Positions 12,480 to 22,627 of a stretch of DNA of 64,000 nucleotides are shown in pieces (within the stretch, counting starts at the first letter, position 1; the number at the start of each line of letters is the position of its first letter). A program made the position numbers and the translations under genes. The notes beneath the pieces are model-generated. The model saw only the letters and a program-made list of their open reading frames with translations, did not search any database and was not told where the DNA came from. The DNA is from Aporrectodea caliginosa (lineage: Eukaryota; Annelida; Clitellata; Crassiclitellata; Lumbricidae), in contig JACEVL010000157.1 in the NCBI GenBank assembly GCA_020284085.1, forward strand, positions 518,501 to 582,500, given 5' to 3'.

Positions 12480-13762
12480 GGTTCACACACGCGCGCGTGC
12501 GTAGGCCTAGGCTATAGATGGGTATAGGCCTACGCGTTTCATGCGCCTCTGTGAAAGACAGCATTCCAAAGGTGGCTTATTTAAGAGATTCCTTGCACGG
12601 GAGCAATCAAGCGGGCGAGCGATAAAGTAAGTGCGCATGCGTTCTTTATTAAACGCACGAAAAAGCTCGGCACTTTACATAGCTTACAAAGTGAAAAATA
12701 ATTGCAGTAGGCCAATATCGAAACGATAATTAGGAGAACAAAATAAAGTCAATTACAAACATAGGTCTAACTGTACAACATTCTAGCCAAGAAACCGTGC
12801 CTGGTGAGGGAATCAAATCGAGGAATAGGCCTACACGGTTATGTTCGCGTGGGCGCAAGTCATGCATGACCAGTATCATGGACAGAGGGAGTAGACTGAA
12901 GGGTGTGGTCAGGATGTTAAAGATGTTTCTAAAGAGGTCTTGGTGAGCATTTATTTGATAAAGTTCGTAAAAGGTGGGGAAAGATTTGTGTAGGAAGCCA
13001 AGGCGTACGAACTTGCGGGCCAGCGCATTAAACGAGTCAAGTTTCTGCTTACTAACGATCGAAGCCCACCATAGGCCTAGGGCCTACTTCGGAACAGTAG
13101 CCTATAGCATGTAATATTATAAGGTGGGTAGGCCTATAGATATTATAGGCTAAGGAGACGCAGCGCTCGTGAATAAGCTCGTGCCCTGCGCTTGGCTACA
13201 ATGGCGCTTTAGAAGTTTGGAGATTAGCCTACGATTATGATTACGATCTCATTCTCACCCGACCAATTCATTGAAAAATGAGCAGAGTCGAGGCCATATG
13301 CGGTCTCTATTAGAAAGAACGCAAACATTTCCATTTTTATAGTGTATTTTAGATTTTACGAAACGTAGGTAAACCGCTACTTTTAAAATAAGCCTTATGA
13401 CATCGGCTTATTAGGAAGCGCAGGGCAGCAGCCTATGGTAGATACGATTTAGGACAAGAAATCTATATTTAGGACTTATACGGGTTTTCCCCATCAACGT
13501 ATGGTTTATCCATGGGTTTATCCCAATAATATTATACGTCGATGGGTTTATTAGTTGTCGCACTCGTCATATCATCAGCGTTAGTCGTTCTTTCGCTCAA
13601 CTTCCTCTTTGGTTTGTCGAAGGTTGTTTAACTTCTGCTTTTAATTTGTCTTCGGTGGAGAAAATGTGTTGTTTGATTTCCTTCACGCTATTAAATAGTG
13701 TGTCTAAATTTTAGACATTGTGATGTAATTTTTGGGGGCATTTTAGTTTCATTTTTAGGTTC
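12480..13762. repeat. Third partial copy of the unit, lacking the mobile-element body
   Basis: The head segment (12480-12895) joins directly to a diverged copy of the trailing segment (12896-13762). The whole body corresponding to 734-5818 is absent. At 13162-13235 there is a LINE 3'-end remnant with GTGAATAAGCTCGTGCCCTG and a GATTACG tail. Confidence 0.82.
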
Positions 13763-13908
13763 CGGCCGCCATTTTGGTTTGTTAATGCGTCAATTAATAT
13801 TAAAATTATAGTTGGATAACCTGTAATGACGGTAATATATCGTTTTAGCATCCCCGATTATTCGGCAAAGATGTAGTATCGGGCTGCGTAAGTTTACTGG
13901 CGTTATAA

Positions 13909-15002
13909 GGGGTCGTCCATTAATTATGTCAACAAATTTTAGGCAGTTTTTGGGCGAACATTTACTATCGGTGACGCACAATTTATGCCTAAAGATAGGC
14001 CTAGCGTTTATGCCGTTGGTTCGGCGCTGCGCTGTTTTTGGTTGACCTTAAATAAGACGGGCTATTTATCCCAAGAGGGAGTGTTCCATATGACGTATTA
14101 TCAAGTAAGTAAGTAAGTATAGCCTTTATTACTCCATTAACAATCGGACAATGAACAGAATGTAACATAAGCATTACACGTAGAAGTTAAAATAATGTAT
14201 AGTAATAATATTGAAGCACTATAGGCATTGTTTAGAGTCAGTTTAGGCGTTGTGAGGGTCGTTTAGGGTCAGGGTCATGGTTAGTGTCGTCATTAAGACA
14301 CCTGGCAAGCAACCTTCCGTTGCATTGGGGGGGGTCCATAGAGTAGGGTGACATCACTGGCGCGAAGAGCAGTAGGAAGCGGGATCGTTTCCCTCGGCCC
14401 TCCCAAGGGTCAACTCAGCCTATCATTCGCGAGATGGCGCATTGGCAAAATGAGATGTAGGACGTGATGGGCGCCTTGCATGGCTGCCGCATAGTTAAAT
14501 TCGACTTCTATCATAACTTGTGAGTCTTGTGATCATACGTTCATACTGAATTGTAATCATCCTGCGTACTTGTCAGTTTGAATTTAAAAAGACTGCCATT
14601 ATTATTATATTAGTTGAGCAATTGCGTAGCATGCGTTATTCGAGTCCTCTGTATAGGTTGACGTTGGGCGTTACTGTTTCCACCACGTTTTGCCCGATTC
14701 CAATAGCTTTCCACGTGCTCTGCGACCGAACTGACGAAATTGCGACTGTATTATTTTATATTACCGCCAGGTGTTGATAGTTCCCAAGCATATTCATATG
14801 CTGAAAACTCATCTAAACTTTACTCCACGTCCCAATTAAACCGCCCAATCACGGCGCACCAGGCTCGTTCGCTCCGGCCGATGACAGCATAGGCCGAAAT
14901 ATACGTTATACTACCCTAAACTGTGCGTCCCCGATAGTAAATGTTCGCCAGTTTTTGACCCCTCCCCCCTTGTCAACAACTGTCAAACATTGACGGACCC
15001 CC
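13909..15002. mobile_element. PIF/Harbinger-like MITE
   Basis: Both flanks carry TAA (13906-13908 and 15003-15005). The inverted ends start GGGGTC-GTC. An inner inverted block GAACATTTACTATCGG recurs at 13958 and, reversed, near 14930-14945. A GTAAGTAAGTAAG run is at 14105. No transposase was seen. The TAA duplication and GG start suggest PIF/Harbinger. Confidence 0.6.
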
Positions 15003-15564
15003 TAAAAATTATGTCAACAATCCCAGAACCCCCCTACAAGAAAGAAACACAACATTTTACCCGTGCCCCACGCTAGATCTATGTCATGTTTACAATTTAA
15101 TTCTGAATAGCTTTCTGGAGTTGGGCCGCTTTCTAGATATTGTTTTCGGGAAATCGGGCTTTTGTGTATTTTCAGTGTTTTCGGCGATTCGGGATTCGGG
15201 TTGACCCCTACGCGGAAGGTACCATGTTTAGTAATGACGACCCTAACCGACCATTAACGACGCGTAACCTATCCTAGCCGACTCTCACGACGCCTAACTT
15301 GACCCTAACCGAAATTCGCGCCTATTGGCCTATTGTTTCATCGTCCTAAATGAAAAATGCAGACATACCTTTACGGAATGGGTGTACCAGTAGTGTTATA
15401 ATGCGTTAAAATGACAGATTGCAAGGTAAATTGTTATTTGAGATGCGTCTATCACAACAAATAACCATAAGCACTGCTATTCAACTCGAGAAGGAAGTAG
15501 CCAAATACCTCGTAATACTAGCTTTAGCTTCAAATTTATTCCTGCTTCTTCCTAATGATGGAGT
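15003..15564. other. No gene recognised
   Basis: Unique-looking AT-rich sequence. It includes short repeats of CGACGCCTAAC and GACCCTAACCG type (15240-15310) that echo GTTTAGGGTCAGGGTC at 14250. No coding or RNA feature is supported. Confidence 0.4.
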
Positions 15565-15880
15565 ACACGAAGGTGTAGTGGTTAGTGAGTGTGCTGGACT
15601 GTCAAAATTTTGAGAGGTTGCCGGTTAAAATCTCCGCTGAGGCAGAAATTTGGTTCAAGATTTCTGCTCCACCTGTGCCCCCTAGATAACTCAGCGATAA
15701 TGAGTACACTGACCGTTGTACATTGCCAGTGGAAAGTTGAGATGGTGAGGGAGAGGACTGGCCACCCACCCCTGTATGCCAAAGCTAAGAAAATGAAGTC
15801 GCTGACACTTCATACCCATGGTTGTCTCTAAGACTAGTACAAGGGATTGCTCTGTTTCTTCTTCTTAATAAATTTTGTCT
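15565..15880 (+). mobile_element. tRNA-derived SINE, family 1
   Basis: The head has an A-box-like TGTAGTGGTTAGTGAGTG and a B-box-like GGTTAAAATCTC. The body has GGGAGAGGACTGGCCACC and CATACCCATGGTTGTC. The same order of blocks occurs in reverse at 53985-54215, which defines a dispersed family. The 3' end runs into CTTCTTCTTAATAAA. Confidence 0.7.
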
Positions 15881-15889
15881 GGTTATTTT

Positions 15890-16095
15890 ATTCTATTCTG
15901 TTCTATTCTATTTACGGACTTATAAAGTGCCTCTCAGTACAACCTAATCAGAGGCGCTTCCAGTGCGAAGGGCCCGTCGAAAAAAGAAGTTTTAAGAGAA
16001 CAAGCAGAAACAGTAGTACCTCCAGATAGCATCACAGCACGAGTTTTAGCAGGAAGGTAATTCCACAGCAAAGGGCCACTCACTTCTTACACTCG
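15890..16095 (-). mobile_element. LINE 3'-end remnant
   Basis: In reverse orientation it reads a degraded WNYLPAKTRAV block, then GAGGCACTTTATAAGTCCG and an (AGAAT)n-like tail. It ends about 120 bases before the HEPN-like ORF. Confidence 0.6.
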
Positions 16096-16216
16096 TGTCT
16101 TTGAAGGGTTAAGGGAGTGCTTATAGTCTGGTTTATATGCTGTTTCAATTACTTTTCCAATGGCTATGTGTTAGTGGGTCTTCGCTGTTCTTGGTATTTG
16201 TAGAAATTTAATAATT

Positions 16217-16858
16217 ATGGCTACAATGGTTGACTGTAAATTGTTCAGTATACTTTATATTTTGCAGCATTGGAACAAAAATGTTGTTTACAAGGTTGTT
16301 ACCATGACTGCCAAAGAGGTAGTTAAACAGTATCATCATTACTATCAAAACCACAGTTTTGAAATTTTTCATCAAAACTGTGTAAATAGTTTTGTACTTG
16401 GCATCAACCTGTACAGTTTAAAAGAGAAACTCCTTCTATTTCTGAAGATTAGATTTGAAGAATTCATAGCTAACTGCAGGAAGGAGAAAGCATCTGTAAA
16501 AACCAGGCTGATTGAAATCATACGGACCAAATCACATTTTAACTCATCAGATCCAATTGCATTGAACTGGATATTTGGATCTATAAACAGCTCGAACCTT
16601 TCCACGTGGGACGAGGATTGGTGGCAGTATGCAAAGGTGTTTGCCAAAACCATCTATATCACTAAAGATGTTGCAGATCCAGTGAGTGTGTTGCAGATTT
16701 TGACATCTTGCCTTCTTTTCTCTGATCTTTTGAGCAAAAGAGCCCATTCCGTGATAAACGTCCGTAACAAATATGCCCATTTACCCTCCCTCCAGATTAA
16801 CAGAACGGAACTGAATAGGTTGCTGTATTTTATAGGAGAACTTAATGTTCAGCTGTGA
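16217..16858 (+). CDS. ORF with HEPN-like C-terminal domain
   Basis: This intronless ORF has 213 codons and ends TGA. The segment from about residue 125 contains DEDWWQYAKVF, then VINVRNKYAHLP, with Arg183 and His188 forming the R-x4-H motif of HEPN domains. HEPN is a helical fold found in ribonucleases and in animal scaffold or defence proteins. The first half is helical, lysine-rich and unrecognised. An acceptor-like TTTATATTTTGCAG ends at 16267, so the true exon may start at 16268 with an upstream exon elsewhere. It overlaps the next ORF by 14 bases in the +1 frame. Codon content looks unlike the surrounding repeats. It could be a real gene, a retrocopy, or a decaying domesticated fragment. 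Confidence 0.5.
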   Translation: MATMVDCKLFSILYILQHWNKNVVYKVVTMTAKEVVKQYHHYYQNHSFEIFHQNCVNSFVLGINLYSLKEKLLLFLKIRFEEFIANCRKEKASVKTRLIEIIRTKSHFNSSDPIALNWIFGSINSSNLSTWDEDWWQYAKVFAKTIYITKDVADPVSVLQILTSCLLFSDLLSKRAHSVINVRNKYAHLPSLQINRTELNRLLYFIGELNVQL

Positions 16859-17252
16859 ACATCAGATGGCGTTATCAGAGGAAAAGGCAAAGCGTGTAGA
16901 AACCATCAACAACATGCACCTCCAAATGATCGAATTCCTACAAACAAAGGAGGACTATAATTTTTGGCTTGTGAATGTGTCCCTTGACGTTTCCGCGCTA
17001 TTCCTTGAAAGGGAGTTATTACCGCACTTGGATCACTATGACAACCTGATCAGTACACTACTGAATTGCTTTCACAAGGATCTGAATGATGTTCTCCAAA
17101 CAGCCGATGAAGTGGGTAAAACTGATCTTCGCGACTGTTGTGAAAATATCAAATGCATTGCCAAGGAGAGGGAACTTGAAATGAAGCCACATTTGGGACA
17201 TGAAGATACTATAGTCAAGCTTGATGTTAACAAAGCCCATTCTACTTTTTGA
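16845..17252 (+). CDS. Helical ORF overlapping the HEPN-like ORF, probable frameshifted continuation
   Basis: The ORF has 135 codons, ATG 16845 to TGA 17252. The start overlaps the stop of the preceding ORF. The sequence is acidic and helical (EEKAKRVETINNMHLQM, FLERELLPHLDHYDNLIS) with no family I recognise. A tandem bicistron is unlikely in an animal. One extra base or two missing bases near 16845-16858 would fuse both ORFs into one protein of about 345 residues. Alternatives are programmed +1 frameshifting or a decayed gene. Confidence 0.4.
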   Translation: MFSCEHQMALSEEKAKRVETINNMHLQMIEFLQTKEDYNFWLVNVSLDVSALFLERELLPHLDHYDNLISTLLNCFHKDLNDVLQTADEVGKTDLRDCCENIKCIAKERELEMKPHLGHEDTIVKLDVNKAHSTF

Positions 17253-18213
17253 GGCAAATTTTGAATTAAGTTAAACTCAAGTTGACAGACAGCTTAGTTT
17301 CACAGTCATTTGATCTCAGATGGTGCTAAATGTCTGAAACTGGAGAAGACATTGATTTATCATTCGATTGTTGGGTTTAAAAATTTGGTACAGTATATAT
17401 AACTTCATAGCATTCTTTACTAATGCTTTTCAAAAGAGATTATTTTTCTCTATTATAGTGTGCTTTTGCTGTGACCCACGTGACATAGCACATTGTACAG
17501 GAATTGTAAGGGAGTGTTGTTTGAGATACTATACATTATTTTATAATTTGGATACTATATGGGATTGAAAGTATAAATGTGATATTGTCATGCTTTTACT
17601 GCAGAGGCATTCCACGTCAAATCAACACAGTCATTGTGCATCACCATCTCCGATTTTGTTGAAATTTGGCATGGTGATAAACCACTATGAAAAACTTTCT
17701 AAACCAGAAATTTAGATTTTTGGGTGAACCAGTGTTCAAGATATGGGTCAATGAAGTTGACTTTAGCTGGTCAATTTCCGCTGACCGGCCGATGTTCAAA
17801 CTGTTTTTCTCAGCTTCTGTTGCACCTAGAGACAATTCAAATACCAAATTGAAGGTATTAAATTGCTCTATCTGGGCAAAGCACTCATGAGTTCATATTT
17901 AGTGAAAAAAAAATCTGAGCAACTGTAACGTAGTGACACTGACCTAGGTCAGTTGTAATATCAGAATTTTATCAAATTTTTCCCATACAAAGCTTTCATT
18001 GTTCATAACAATTGGTGAAAATATCACAGTGAGCACTCTCAGTTTTTTACAGTGATTTTTAAAGGTACAATCGTGGTCGTGAATCGCGACCATTTCTCGC
18101 AAGATAGATATTTGATATCACTGCCAAAAGCCTGTATCGTATCATTTTATTAAATTTAAATGATTAAGTAGTACACAATGCAACAAATTTATGTCACTTC
18201 GATTTAAGGTTAA

Positions 18214-19171
18214 GGAGTCATTGCATAATTACGTAACGCCGAAAATGACCGTTTTGGACCCACCCACCCACCCTGTATCGCTTCGTAACGTTTCCCTACA
18301 CCCACCCACCCACCCCAGCGTTACGTAATTATTGGGACGAAAAATCATTTTAGATTTACTATGTGAAAGCATAAATAATTCATATTTTATAGCGAATTTT
18401 TTACGGTATGTGAATTTGACAGTAGGCCTAAAATATACAGAATGTTTTATTTATATAAATGACAGTCATGTTTGAAATGCAATTTTATTTTTTAAAGTTT
18501 TACGTTAAGAGTAAAAAGTTTTATACACTGCTGAAAAGTGTCGTGGATTAAATTGCATATTAATAATTAATCAAAAGTCAGATGAACTAATTATTTGCTT
18601 AGTCTTAGCACTTCTATAATTATTAATACAGATAGGCCTATTACCCAGTTTTTGTCGGGCATCAATTTTAAATGTTTGAAACTCGTGTCCACAAAGTAAA
18701 ATATACTTGAAAGTGGTTGTTCGCGGTCAGAAATCCAAGGAGAATTACCACGTTGTTCCGACGGTAAAAGTATGAAAGATCCAGACAATTCGAACAGCGA
18801 TTTCCAGTTTACACAAACGGGAGAACAGATATGTTAATCTGAACTTTCGCTGGTGTCTGCTACCGGATCTTCTTCGGCTACTTCGGCAACAACTGTCGGT
18901 ATTGGATCCTTCGGCGGCAGTGTATTAAACACTAACTTAGTGTCGATTCATACTATTGCGTGTTTGTAGTTAAGTTTTAAATCAATGGCATGAAGTTTGA
19001 ACTTCTATCACATCGTGTCTAAAGTGTCATTCGATGTTAATTTTAAAATTCATTTATAACTAAACTGTTGGTAAAAGCGTTACGTAACGTTCAGCTCCAC
19101 CCACCCACGTAACGTTTCGTAACGTTTTCAAGGACCCACCCTGGAGCGTTACGTAATTATGCAATGACCCC
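18214..19171. mobile_element. PIF/Harbinger-like MITE nested in the foldback
   Basis: The inverted ends share GTCATTGCATAATTACGTAA. The target duplication TAA is at 18211-18213 and 19172-19174. Subterminal CACCCACCCACC and CGTAACGTTT blocks occur on both sides. The interior is AT-rich and non-coding. Confidence 0.78.
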
Positions 19172-20466
19172 TAATGTATTCTTGATGTATTATTAGCTAG
19201 TTGAGCCTGTAGAAAAAGGTGTTTTGGAAACTCTGCAAGTGTTTTGTGTGGAAGTTTCTGCATCAAGTGTTTCTCTGAACTGTTTTGGAGAACATGGTTT
19301 ACTGCAATAGTTTCCTCGGATGTCAACAAGTACGTTCTCCCAGTGACGGTTGTCGGTTGAACAGTTGTTAATATGTCCTGGAGAAGTCTTTAACTTCAGC
19401 TGACTCGGCTGATACTGGGCGGATGCAGTGAAGCTCTTGTGTGCATGCCACTGTGCGAGCGGATTCAAATCTACTCTTCAACAGGACTGCCTTCTGTTCA
19501 TGATCCTGGTAGAATAGTGGAAGGTCGCCTCTGAGTAGATGTCTTGAAGGGGCGCTATATCAAGTTTCATTGATCAATTGACTGATGGAATTTCACTCCG
19601 AGCAAGAGCAAACTATTGATGGGGAGTCCTGATTTGGTCAAGTAGCAGCAGAGTCATTTGAAGTTGAAGGCTTCTCGGGCAGCTTGGCTACTCCTAGAAT
19701 TGAATGTGTCTTGCACTTTATAGAGGTAGACAACAAGACCACCATTAAACTCTCAGATATCAAGGGCTACATCAAGTGCTGCAAAGTATGACGGACATTA
19801 GTGGCTTGATTGCATCCTTCAAATATTTCGGGAAACAAATGAGGTGGAAATCAATTTTTTACATCCACGTAGGCAAGCTCGATCATATCAATATCCACAT
19901 GCAACAAACTTAGATAGCAATGTCATGCCAGGACATATTAACAATACATCAAGAAAACATTGACCTTAAATTAATTTGACAAAAATTTGCTGCATTGTTT
20001 ACTACTTTGTCGTTTAAATTTAATTAAATGATACGCTACAGGCTTTTGGCACTGATATCAAAGATCTATCTGGCGAGATATGATGGTCACGAATTGCGAC
20101 CACGACTACCTTTAAAAATCACTGTAAAAACTATGAGAGTGCCCACTATGAAATTTTTGCCAATTGTTAAGAACAATGAAAGCTTTGCATGGGAAACATT
20201 TGACGAAATTCCAGTTAGTGTCACTAGGTTACAGTTGATCAGAATTTGTTTTACCAGATATGAACGTTTCTGAGTGCTTTGCCCAGATAGAGCTATTTAA
20301 TACCTTCAATTTGGTATTTTTTTAAATTGACTAGTCATTGGAAATCGGCCTGTTTTGGTCAAGTTCATTGACCCCTATCTCGGCCACCTGTCAACCCAAA
20401 AATCTGAAATTCTGATTTTGAAAGTTTTTCATAGTGGTAATTATCACCATACCAAATTTCAGCAAC

Positions 20467-20535
20467 ATTTGAGACGATGATGTCCAGTTTTTTCTTAAAC
20501 ACCTTAAGAAAAAACTGGACATCATCGTCTCAAAT
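20467..20535. repeat. Perfect 32-bp inverted repeat
   Basis: The arms are 20467-20498 and 20504-20535 with a 5-base loop ACACC. They are identical over all 32 positions, with core GAGACGATGATGTCCAG. It lies only in the right arm of the foldback. Confidence 0.95.
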
Positions 20536-20557
20536 TTTGATTTTACATGGAATGGCC

Positions 20558-21480
20558 CTCCAATGTTGTGCATCATCGTAGCAGAGTAACAAAACTTTAA
20601 AATTGATAACAGAATATGTTACTTAAGCAAGGTAAGGCTAGAAATAATCTTTACTCAACAACCCAAGGTCTGTCATGTACTGTTGTTGTATTTCAGATAA
20701 AGATAAAGCTGTTGAATGTAACAGGGTGTAAAATAGTTTTTTCTGTAAAAGACATACACATAGTGTGCAGTTGACATTGTTGAGTAAAATGAGTATATAT
20801 GCAATTGACTTGTCTGGAGTTTGCATTGTGTTTTATACATTTTAGAGAGACTAGCTTGTCAGCTACCAACAATTTAATTCTAATACCTGAAATTTTACTT
20901 ACCAGTTCAAGTACAGTTAACCGTTTTTTTGGAAGTGTGCAGTTTTGACATTTCTGAGTATTTTAGGCACTGGAATATATTCTACACTGTGCTTTATGCA
21001 TTAGTTGATAATCAACTATGTACAAAGTTTAATATATGAACTTTTATTGATGCATTTTTAAACAGAGGGAGAGAAAAAATTGGAGCAACTAGACTGGCTG
21101 AACTTGGAACATAGAAGTAAGGATGCATGTGGGAAGACCACTGCAGACAAGTTCCAGCAGACGGATGCAGGAAACATACGACTACTTAAAGCCGTTTTTG
21201 CTGCCTGAGAATATTGGAATGTTGTATTTGTCAATATTAGGCCCAAAAAAATAATGTTGTGTTTCCGGTAACAGAGTTTGTTTAAAAAAACTGGGTAGGT
21301 AGGTTGGAAAATATTTTTATTTTGGTAAAATATTTTTATGCAGTGATTACCCAAAATTATGCCACTGCCCATTTATGCACAACGGTACATGCTGTACCAG
21401 AGTATGTATTTTCTATGCAAGTATTAAAATGCCTATTTGCGGAATGTACCTACAAACTGCTGTAGAAAACAATCTTATTT
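20558..21480. other. No gene recognised
   Basis: AT-rich sequence. I saw no domain, splice-bounded exon or RNA gene. Confidence 0.4.
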
Positions 21481-21496
21481 ATTTCATTTTTGTTGA

Positions 21497-21605
21497 CATC
21501 GTTTTTCTTGCAAGGTGAAATGGAAGGGACAGGGGTGGGACATCGTTTTTCTTGCAAGGTGAAATGGAAGGGACAGGGGTGGGACATCGTTTTTCTTGCA
21601 AGGTG
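21497..21605. repeat. 44-bp direct repeat, about 2.5 copies
   Basis: CATCGTTTTTCTTGCAAGGT begins at 21497, 21541 and 21585, with identical unit sequence. The third copy is truncated. Confidence 0.92.
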
Positions 21606-21725
21606 CAGTGGTCATACATGTGTGTAAATTGTCCATGGGAAACATTTAGCCCATTTATTGTTATAATATTATTAACGCTGCACATATTTACATAGAAAGA
21701 AATCTGGTTTCCTAACGTCGTGTGC

Positions 21726-22621
21726 TAAGGAGACTGCTTGCTACAAAGATTGGTTGCTATGAAGATTGGTTGTTAAGGAGAATGATTGCTAAGGAGAGTG
21801 ATTGCTAAGGAGAATGGTTGCTATGGAAGGCAGTTGCTAAGAAGCTCGGTCACCAAAGAGACTAGCTGCTAGAGTGCCATTGCTAAGGCGGGTGGTTGCT
21901 TAGGAGAACGGTTACTAAGGAGGATGGTTGCTAAGGAAACGAGTTGCTGGATTGTCGTTGCTAAAAGATACCTACAGCTAAAGAAGATGGTTGCTAAGGA
22001 GAATGGTTGCTAAGGAGAGTAGTTGCTAAGGAGGATGGTTGCTGAGGAAACTAGTTGCTGGTATGCCATTGCTAAAAGATACATGTTGTTATGGAAGACA
22101 GTTGCTAAGGAGAGCGGTTGCTAAGGAGAATGGTTGCTAGGGAAGGTAGTTGCTAAGGAGACTAGTTGCTGGGGGCATCCTTGCTAAGAAGAATGGTTGC
22201 TAAGGAGCACGGTTGCTAAGGAGAATGGTTGCTAGAGGATGGTTGCTAAGGAGGATGGTTGCTAAGGAAACTAATTGGAGTGCTGCTGCTGAGATACCTG
22301 TAACTATTGAAGGCGGTTGCTAAGCAGAATGGTTGCTAAGGAGGGTGGTTGCTAAGGAAACTAGTTGCCAGAGTGTCATTGCTAAAAGATACCTGTTGCT
22401 AGGGAAGACAGTTGCAAAGGAGAGTAGTTGCTAAGGACAGCAGTTGCTAAGGAGGATGGTTGTTTGGTAGTGTGGTTGCTATGGAGATCAGTTGCTAATG
22501 AAGGCAGTTGCTATGCAGGACGGTTTCTAAGGATAACTTACTAAGGAAGGCGGTTGCTAAAGGGGCCGAGTCTGATTTTGAAACTGGTTGCTAATGAGGC
22601 TGACAGAGAGGCTGCTTGCTA
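21726..22621. repeat. GTTGCTAAGGAG minisatellite
   Basis: About 900 bases of imperfect repeats with a unit near 16 bases (GGTTGCTAAGGAGAAT). Higher-order variants are interrupted by GTTGCTGG-type blocks. The array resumes at 24219-24270 beyond a transposon. There are no spacers of uniform size, so it is not CRISPR-like. Confidence 0.9.
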
Positions 22622-22627
22622 CAAAGG

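Larger units (their letters stand above)
17606..20557. mobile_element. Foldback element with about 570-bp inverted arms
   Basis: The left arm (17606-18190) and right arm (about 19990-20557) are inverted, diverged copies. Shared blocks include GGC(C)ATTCCA at the tips, GGTGATAA near 17675/20440, and GCTTTTGGCA near 18125/20040. The interior of about 1.8 kb contains a nested MITE and non-coding or degenerate sequence. No target duplication was identified. The superfamily is unknown. Confidence 0.7.

Noticed and set aside
21726..22621. Possible CRISPR-like array
   Set aside because: Units are directly adjacent and variable, with no constant spacers, and the genome is eukaryotic.
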